Source: Sporomusaceae bacterium UBA1887
GTDB lineage: Bacteria; Bacillota; Negativicutes; Sporomusales; DSM-15969
Direction: 5' to 3'
Assembly (NCBI GenBank): GCA_002337925.1
Contig: DDHB01000108.1
Span: 31,583 to 49,890 of the forward strand
Length of the DNA: 18,308 nt
This document shows, piece by piece, positions 13,098 to 18,308 of the stretch (within the stretch, counting starts at the first letter, position 1; the number at the start of each line of letters is the position of its first letter). Both the position numbers and the translations under genes were made by a program. The notes under the pieces are model-generated. The model ran no database searches. It saw nothing but the letters and a program-made list of their open reading frames with translations, and had not been told where the DNA came from.

Positions 13098-14483
13098 GTG
13101 AAACAATATGATGTAATTGTTATAGGTGCCGGTCCGGCTGGGATTTTTACAGGCTTGGAATTGGCTGATAAAGGACTGAATGTTCTTATACTAGAAAAGG
13201 GCAGGGATATTACTTCCCGCAGCTGCCCAAAAGAAACCCATAAAACGCCCTGTGTTAACTGTAAGCCCTGTGATATTGTCTGTGGCTGGGGTGGTGCAGG
13301 CGCTTTCAGTGACGGAAAACTTACCTTAACTACTGACTACGGCGGTATTTTAGATGAGTATATGGATAAAGTTGAGCTGCTGAGGCTCATCGAGTATATA
13401 GATACTGTGTACGGTAAGTTTGGCGGTAATGTGCGTAAGGTATATGGCGACGATCATAAAGACGAGATTCGCCGACTCCAACGTGTCTCAGCTTCGGCAG
13501 ATTTAAATCTTATTCCCGCGAGAATTCGTCACTTAGGTACTGATGTAAACTTGCAGATATTAACCCGTATGCGGGAATATCTTGATGATAAAGTTGAAAT
13601 TCGCTCCAACACGACTGTCGAAAAAATTGTTGTTGAAAATGGTCAATATGTGGGTGTTGAAGTCAAGGGCGAAATTATCAAAAGTAAATATTTAGTTGCT
13701 GCTCCTGGCAGAGAAGGGTCGGAATGGTTTGTTGACCAAGCGGCCAAACTGGGAATGGGCATGATGACAAATCCGGTAGATATTGGCGTCCGTGTTGAAC
13801 TGCCAGCAGCTGTGATGGAACATATTACAGATGTAGTATACGAATCTAAGCTGGTCTACTTTACAAAATCCTTTGATGACCGCGTGCGTACCTTCTGTAT
13901 GAATCCGTATGGCTTTGTCGTTACAGAAAATAACGGTGGCTTAATTACCGTTAACGGACACAGCTATGCAGATAAGAAGAGCAACAATACTAACTTTGCA
14001 TTGCTTGTTTCTAAGAGCTTTACTGAGCCTTTTAAAGAACCAATTGCCTATGGGAAGTCCATTGCCCGCCTGGCTAACATGCTCGGAGGCGGCGTAATTG
14101 TCCAACGGCTGGGTGATCTTTTGGACGGACGGCGGTCGACTCCGGAGCGTATCAAGCGGGGGCTGGTAGAGCCTACGATGAAAGATGCTACACCGGGCGA
14201 TTTGAGTCTGGTCCTACCTTATCGTCACCTTGTGGCAATTAAAGAAATGTTTGAAGCGCTTGATAAAGTGGCACCTGGCGCAAATTCCCGTCATACCTTA
14301 CTCTATGGTGTGGAAGTCAAGTTTTACTCATCTCGTCTCACGTTGACGAATAAGCTGGAAAGCGAGATTCCTAACTTTTTTGCGATTGGCGACGGTGCCG
14401 GAGTGACCCGCGGATTAGCGCAAGCTTCAGTAGCGGGTGTTGTTGTAGCAAAAGAAATACTGGCCCGCGAAGGCGGCAAATAA
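13098..14483 (+). CDS. FAD-dependent oxidoreductase, COG2509-type, with cysteine cluster
   Basis: A 461-residue flavoprotein of unknown substrate. The FAD-binding Rossmann fold begins YDVIVIGAGPAGIFTGLELA (4-23), with the acidic ribose-binding position in LILEKGRD, and closes near the C-terminus with FFAIGDGAGVTRGLAQAS. Between them, residues 43-62 hold five cysteines (C43, C52, C55, C58, C62), with the last four spaced C-x2-C-x2-C-x3-C, immediately before GWGGAGAFSDGK. From memory, that run is typical of the uncharacterised FAD-dependent dehydrogenases of COG2509. The spacing resembles iron-sulfur or zinc sites; no cofactor is proven. GTG at 13098 is the chosen start. It is the first gene of a PurBox-controlled operon with purB (12 bases downstream) and purA, so a role connected to purine or redox status is plausible but inferred. 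Confidence 0.83.
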   Translation: MKQYDVIVIGAGPAGIFTGLELADKGLNVLILEKGRDITSRSCPKETHKTPCVNCKPCDIVCGWGGAGAFSDGKLTLTTDYGGILDEYMDKVELLRLIEYIDTVYGKFGGNVRKVYGDDHKDEIRRLQRVSASADLNLIPARIRHLGTDVNLQILTRMREYLDDKVEIRSNTTVEKIVVENGQYVGVEVKGEIIKSKYLVAAPGREGSEWFVDQAAKLGMGMMTNPVDIGVRVELPAAVMEHITDVVYESKLVYFTKSFDDRVRTFCMNPYGFVVTENNGGLITVNGHSYADKKSNNTNFALLVSKSFTEPFKEPIAYGKSIARLANMLGGGVIVQRLGDLLDGRRSTPERIKRGLVEPTMKDATPGDLSLVLPYRHLVAIKEMFEALDKVAPGANSRHTLLYGVEVKFYSSRLTLTNKLESEIPNFFAIGDGAGVTRGLAQASVAGVVVAKEILAREGGK

Positions 14484-14495
14484 GGAGCGAGATTC

Positions 14496-15788
14496 ATGAT
14501 CAGAAGATACACCAAACCGGAAATGGGCCGAATCTGGACAGACGAAAATGAATTTCAGACCATGCTGGATATTGAAATATATGCATGCGAAATTATGGCC
14601 GAGTTAGGGCAAATTCCGGAAGAAGCAGTACCTGTTATTAAAGAAAAAGCTAAGTTTTCAGTTGATCGAATTCGTGAAATTGAGCGCGAAATTCATCATG
14701 ACATTATTGCGTTTTTGACGGCTGTTGCTGAGCATGTTGGTGATGAGGCTAAATATATTCATATGGGCCTTACTTCCAGCGATGTAAAAGATACAGCATT
14801 AGGCTTCATGATGAAGCAGGCTGCTGATCTTATCATTCGTGATCTGGAGAAATTCCGCGACGTATTGAAACGGCGGGCAGCTGAGCACAAATATACGGCT
14901 ATGATCGGGCGGACGCATGGGATACACGCTGAGCCAATTACACTGGGTTTAAAATTTGCCTTATGGCTTGATGAGACAGAGCGAAACATTGAACGTATGA
15001 AGCGCGCCCGCGAAACGGTAGCGGTTGGCAAATTATCCGGTGCAGTGGGTACGTATGCCAATATTGACCCTAAAGTGGAAGCTTATGTCTGTGAAAAAAT
15101 GGGGCTGAAAGCGGCAAAGCTGGCTACGCAGGTCATTCAACGGGACCGTCACGCTGAATTTATGTCGACCTTGGCGATTATTGCAAGTTCATTAGATAAA
15201 TTTGCTACGGAAATTCGCAATCTCCAGAGAACGGATATTCGCGAAGCCGAAGAATATTTTCATCCTAACCAAAAAGGTTCATCCGCAATGCCTCACAAGC
15301 GCAACCCAATTACTTGTGAGAGGGTAAGCGGTTTGGCCCGGGTAGTGAGAGGGAATGCTCTCGCAGCATTTGAGGATGTGGCGCTCTGGCACGAAAGGGA
15401 TATCAGCCATTCTTCTGTAGAACGGGTTATCTTGCCTGATAGTACAATACTGGTAGATTATATGCTGCACATTTTTACGAATGTTGTAGATAAGCTGCTT
15501 GTCTATCCGGATGCCATGAATGCAAATATGAATAAGACTGGCGGGCTCATCTTCAGTCAGCGTGTACTTTTAGCGCTTGTCGATAAGGGTGCCGTCCGGG
15601 AAGACGCCTACCGGTGGGTGCAGCGCAATGCGATGGCCCGTTGGCTGGAAGGGCAGGATTTCAGAACGAATCTGAAAAATGATCCTGATATTCGTCAATA
15701 TTTGACGGATGAAGAACTGGAAGTGTGTTTTGATCCTAGTTACATGTTACAACATGTGGATACCATTATGGCCCGTTTCGGATTATAA
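14496..15788 (+). CDS. purB: adenylosuccinate lyase
   Basis: A 430-residue enzyme of the fumarase/aspartase superfamily that removes fumarate from SAICAR (IMP synthesis) and from adenylosuccinate (AMP synthesis); it forms cytosolic tetramers. The superfamily signature GSSAMPHKRNP is at 261-271 and carries the mobile-loop catalytic serine. Other active-site elements are REIHHDIIAF with H67/H68, MGLTSSDVKDT at 90-100 and GRTHGIHAEP with H141. The length matches B. subtilis PurB (about 431). AAGGAG overlaps the stop codon of the preceding gene and lies 8 bases before the ATG, indicating coupling within one transcript. It is separate from the main purine operon here and sits with purA, matching its AMP-branch role. 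Confidence 0.97.
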   Translation: MIRRYTKPEMGRIWTDENEFQTMLDIEIYACEIMAELGQIPEEAVPVIKEKAKFSVDRIREIEREIHHDIIAFLTAVAEHVGDEAKYIHMGLTSSDVKDTALGFMMKQAADLIIRDLEKFRDVLKRRAAEHKYTAMIGRTHGIHAEPITLGLKFALWLDETERNIERMKRARETVAVGKLSGAVGTYANIDPKVEAYVCEKMGLKAAKLATQVIQRDRHAEFMSTLAIIASSLDKFATEIRNLQRTDIREAEEYFHPNQKGSSAMPHKRNPITCERVSGLARVVRGNALAAFEDVALWHERDISHSSVERVILPDSTILVDYMLHIFTNVVDKLLVYPDAMNANMNKTGGLIFSQRVLLALVDKGAVREDAYRWVQRNAMARWLEGQDFRTNLKNDPDIRQYLTDEELEVCFDPSYMLQHVDTIMARFGL

Positions 15789-15846
15789 CAGGTTTACGCT
15801 TTTGCTTTAAGCGAATCGTGAACGATATGGAAGGGAAGATGTGTAT

Positions 15847-17133
15847 ATGTCATCATCAGTAGTTGTTATTGGTACTCAATGGGGCGATGAAGGAAAAGGT
15901 AAGATTGTTGACTTCTTAGCGGAGAAGGCAGATGTGGTTGTTCGCTATCAGGGCGGAAATAATGCAGGTCATACAGTTGTTGTCGGTGGCGACGAATTTA
16001 AGCTTCAGCTGTTGCCTTCGGGGATATTATATAAAGGGAAAACGTGCGTTGTCGGTAATGGTGTCGTTGTAGACCCGGCTGTTATGTTGAAAGAAATTAA
16101 AGGCATGCATGCTAAGGGAATTGACGCATCGGGGCTGAAAGTGTCTAACCGGGCGCATGTTATTATGCCGTACCACCGGCTGCTTGATGAGCTGGAGGAA
16201 GTAGCCCGTGGAGATCATAAAATTGGAACTACCAAACGTGGTATCGGTCCTTGCTACGGCGATAAAATCGATCGCGTTGGTATCCGGATGGTAGATCTCT
16301 TAGATGAAGAAGAATTTAGTGAAAAATTAAAACGCAATTTGGAAGCCAAAAACCATCTCCTAAAGAACGTTTATGGGGCGGAAGGCTTTGATTATGAGCA
16401 AGTTAGAGCGGAATACCTGGGATATGCCGAAGAATTGAGACAATACGTAACAGATACGTCTACTGTACTGAATGAAGCTATAAAAGCCGGACAAAAGGTT
16501 CTGTTTGAGGGCGCTCAGGCAACTTTATTGGATCTGGATCATGGTACGTATCCCTATGTTACCTCATCTCATCCTATTGCTGGTGGCGCTTGCGTCGGTG
16601 CCGGTGTGGGGCCCAAACAGATTGGTAAGATAATCGGTGTGGTTAAAGCGTACAGTACCCGTGTGGGTGAAGGCCCCTTCCCGACGGAATTGCTTGACGA
16701 AACAGGCGATATGATCCGCGAACGGGGACGTGAATTTGGTACGGTTACCGGACGGCCTCGTCGTTGCGGCTGGCTTGATGCGGCTGTAGTACGGTATGCC
16801 GGTATTGTAAGCAGTATTGAATACATGGCGATTACCCGTCTGGATATTCTTGACGGTCTGAAAACCTTGAAAATCTGCACCGGTTATAAATATAAAGGTG
16901 AAATTATTAATGAATTCCCTGCTAGTCTCAAAGTACTGGGACAAGTGGAGCCAGTATATGAAGAATTGCCAGGCTGGGAAGAAACAATCAGCGGCATACG
17001 CACTTATGACGAATTACCTGCTAATTGCCGCCGGTATGTGGAACGCTTGAGCGAAGTAACCGGCATTGCGGTCGGGATTGTTTCGGTTGGTCCACGTCGT
17101 GATCAGACGATGATATTACACGATATGTTTTAG
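15847..17133 (+). CDS. purA: adenylosuccinate synthetase
   Basis: A 428-residue GTP-dependent ligase that joins aspartate to IMP, the first committed step to AMP. Motifs: the P-loop-like VVIGTQWGDEGKGK (6-19) with catalytic D14; GGNNAGHTVV with catalytic H42; GTTKRGIGP; the IMP loop around STRVGEGPFPTEL; and TGRPRRCGWLD. The length is normal. ATG at 15847 is preferred because it gives the standard MSSSVVVIGTQWGDEGKGK opening and AAGGGA lies 10 bases upstream; GTG at 15841 is an alternative only 4 bases from that site. The 58-base gap from purB has no terminator, so the three genes form one operon ending at a strong terminator 20 bases after the stop. Confidence 0.97.
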   Translation: MSSSVVVIGTQWGDEGKGKIVDFLAEKADVVVRYQGGNNAGHTVVVGGDEFKLQLLPSGILYKGKTCVVGNGVVVDPAVMLKEIKGMHAKGIDASGLKVSNRAHVIMPYHRLLDELEEVARGDHKIGTTKRGIGPCYGDKIDRVGIRMVDLLDEEEFSEKLKRNLEAKNHLLKNVYGAEGFDYEQVRAEYLGYAEELRQYVTDTSTVLNEAIKAGQKVLFEGAQATLLDLDHGTYPYVTSSHPIAGGACVGAGVGPKQIGKIIGVVKAYSTRVGEGPFPTELLDETGDMIRERGREFGTVTGRPRRCGWLDAAVVRYAGIVSSIEYMAITRLDILDGLKTLKICTGYKYKGEIINEFPASLKVLGQVEPVYEELPGWEETISGIRTYDELPANCRRYVERLSEVTGIAVGIVSVGPRRDQTMILHDMF

Positions 17134-17153
17134 TTCTTAATTGATGAATAAGT

Positions 17154-17202
17154 AAGTAGGCTTGCAATAAAGACTGTTGCAGGCCTGCTTATATTTTTAT
17201 TT
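17154..17202 (+). terminator. intrinsic terminator after purA
   Basis: A 14-bp stem: AAGTAGGCTTGCAA (17154-17167) with TTGCAGGCCTGCTT (17177-17190), two G-T pairs, a 9-base loop, then ATATTTTTATTT. It should strongly end the FAD-purB-purA transcript. Confidence 0.92.
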
Positions 17203-17231
17203 GGATTAAGGGGTGAAAGGGGAGGGGGACT

Positions 17232-18137
17232 ATGAATACCGTTATACGGCCTGAACTGGTATTGCTGGCAGTGGCCTTCTTATGGGGCATTAATCCTCCG
17301 ATCATGAAGGTTGGCTTAATAAGTCTGCCGCCGCTGTCATATAATGCAGTCCGCATGATGATCGCGCTTGTTTGTGCTATAGTGGTTCTGCTGATATCTA
17401 AACAGTACCGCCCGGTTGAAAAACGGGATATTTTTAAAATTCTAAAGGTCAGTATATTTGGTTTTTTTGTATTTCAATTCTTTTTTACATTAGGGATTCA
17501 ACGGACTTCAGCAGGAAATGCTTCCCTTATATTGGGAATGCTGCCGGTTTGGGTGGCAATTCTCAATCGGGTTTTTAAGCTGGAAGAGGTGCTGAGCAAG
17601 TCTGTGATCATCGGGATTGGAATGTCCTTTGCCGGAATTCTGCTCATTGTTTTGGGATCAGACAGAGAGATGAGCTTTTCCTCGGAACATATGATGGGAG
17701 TGCTGCTACTATCGGCAGCTCAAATTGGCTATGCTTACTATACCATCTTTTCTAAAGAATTAACGGCTCACTATTCGTATTATCAAACAACGACTTTGAT
17801 AGTTCTTGTTAATATGATCCTGTTTGCGCTGATCGCAATGCCTGAACTGATAGAAGTTGACTGGCGCAAAACATCGGAGGGGGCATGGCTGAGTGCTGCC
17901 TATTCCGGCATCTTTGCCATGTGTATCGGTAATTTTTTATGGATTTGGGGAGTGAGTCTGCTCGGTAGTGCTACGGCATCACTGTATAATAATCTGTCGC
18001 CTGTCTTTGCAATTGTCGTGGGATATCTTTTGCTTGACGAACCTTTTGGCCTGTTGCAGCTTGTTGGAGCAGCTATTGTCTTTTGGGGGTTATGTTTAAC
18101 CCGCAAGCCTAACAAGAATAGTAAAGAGATTCTATAA
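17232..18137 (+). CDS. DMT-superfamily (EamA) transporter
   Basis: A 301-residue integral membrane protein with about ten predicted membrane helices in two EamA repeats, roughly 9-137 and 155-291. The first repeat has ELVLLAVAFLWGINPPIMKV and the TSAGNASLILGMLPVW turn. The second has the matching LLGSATASLYNNLSPVFAIV and LLDEPFGLLQLVGAAIVFWG, which is diagnostic of the family. EamA proteins export or import metabolites such as amino acids, nucleosides or drugs; the substrate cannot be predicted. GGAGGGGG (17221-17228) lies 3 bases before the ATG, closer than usual. It follows the purA terminator by only 29 bases, so it has little space for its own promoter. Confidence 0.9.
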   Translation: MNTVIRPELVLLAVAFLWGINPPIMKVGLISLPPLSYNAVRMMIALVCAIVVLLISKQYRPVEKRDIFKILKVSIFGFFVFQFFFTLGIQRTSAGNASLILGMLPVWVAILNRVFKLEEVLSKSVIIGIGMSFAGILLIVLGSDREMSFSSEHMMGVLLLSAAQIGYAYYTIFSKELTAHYSYYQTTTLIVLVNMILFALIAMPELIEVDWRKTSEGAWLSAAYSGIFAMCIGNFLWIWGVSLLGSATASLYNNLSPVFAIVVGYLLLDEPFGLLQLVGAAIVFWGLCLTRKPNKNSKEIL

Positions 18138-18157
18138 ATTCCCTGCAGCTTGCCCTA

Positions 18158-18186
18158 TTGACCATTGGGAGCAGTTCTGCTATACT
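18158..18186 (+). promoter_or_regulatory. distal tandem promoter for the tRNA unit
   Basis: TTGACC (18158-18163), a 17-base spacer and TATACT (18181-18186). It begins 21 bases after the transporter stop codon and points toward the tRNA gene. Confidence 0.75.
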
Positions 18187-18239
18187 AAATAAGTTCCCGA
18201 ATGGTTGGACATGCGAGCAGGAGATTAGTAAAAAAGAAG

Positions 18240-18268
18240 TTGACAATAATGTCAGCATATTGTATACT
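18240..18268 (+). promoter_or_regulatory. proximal promoter for the tRNA unit
   Basis: A consensus TTGACA (18240-18245), exactly 17 bases, and TATACT (18263-18268). The start is predicted near 18275, about 12 bases before the mature tRNA, typical of stable-RNA genes. Confidence 0.88.
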
Positions 18269-18286
18269 AAAAACCTCATCAGACAT

Positions 18287-18308
18287 GACCTACTAGCTCA
18301 GTTGGTAG
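18287..18308 (+). tRNA. tRNA gene, 5' end only (possibly tRNA-Lys)
   Basis: GACCTAC would be the 5' acceptor strand, followed by TAGCTCAGTTGGTAG, the universal U8-A9 and D-arm sequence including GG of the D-loop. The anticodon lies beyond the window. The acceptor strand resembles tRNA-Lys genes of related bacteria, but the identity is a guess. Confidence 0.85.

Noticed and set aside
18138..18180. Terminator after the transporter gene
   Set aside because: Short CCC/GGG pairing exists, but there is no stable stem with a T-tract.

Overview
The window looks like chromosomal DNA from an anaerobic, low-to-mid G+C member of the Firmicutes. My best guess is the Negativicutes (Sporomusa/Pelosinus relatives), from the style of several proteins and from family knowledge; this is an inference, not a database result. 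Supporting signs are strong AGGAGG-type ribosome sites, a TPP riboswitch-controlled thiS-thiG-thiH-thiF operon that uses the anaerobic radical-SAM ThiH, a B. subtilis-type PurBox, sigma-A promoters close to TTGACA-17-TATAAT, and classic hairpin-plus-T-tract terminators. No insertion sequence, prophage or CRISPR array is visible.

Layout. Positions 1-1638 hold the end of a molybdate ABC transporter operon: the 3' end of modA, then modB and modC on the + strand. It closes on a terminator shared with a convergent Gfo/Idh/MocA-family dehydrogenase (1719-2708, minus). Divergent from that is a phosphotriesterase-family metal hydrolase (2931-4040, plus). An isolated fabF (4217-5449) and an AraC-type regulator with a Rob/GyrI-like C-terminal domain (5479-6363) follow as a likely two-gene unit. 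The gene-free stretch 6364-6675 is packed with inverted repeats: a terminator that recurs near 11751, a 10-bp hairpin, and a 134-bp ERIC-like imperfect palindrome. Two exported proteins are then divergently arranged: an unknown on the minus strand (6676-7224) and a PrcB-domain protein with two internal repeats on the plus strand (7385-8779).

Positions 8790-11820 are the thiazole branch of thiamin synthesis: a good promoter, TPP riboswitch, intrinsic terminator, thiS, thiG, thiH, thiF, and a closing terminator. ThiS carries sulfur, ThiF adenylates its C-terminus, ThiH makes dehydroglycine from tyrosine, and ThiG builds the thiazole ring. A soluble chemoreceptor (11834-12667, minus) converges on this operon.

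Positions 12907-17202 are the most interesting regulatory unit. A PurBox-like operator sits just upstream of a strong promoter. It is followed by a 5' leader containing a terminator-like hairpin, then a COG2509-type FAD oxidoreductase with a conserved-looking cysteine cluster, then purB and purA, the two steps that convert IMP to AMP. The FAD protein therefore appears to be expressed with AMP synthesis. A DMT/EamA transporter (17232-18137) follows the purA terminator very closely. The window ends in the first 22 bases of a tRNA gene, preceded by two tandem near-consensus promoters.

The window is mostly ordinary core metabolism. The best candidates for something under-described are the PurBox-controlled FAD protein with its cysteine cluster and leader hairpin, and the structured repeat block at 6375-6640.
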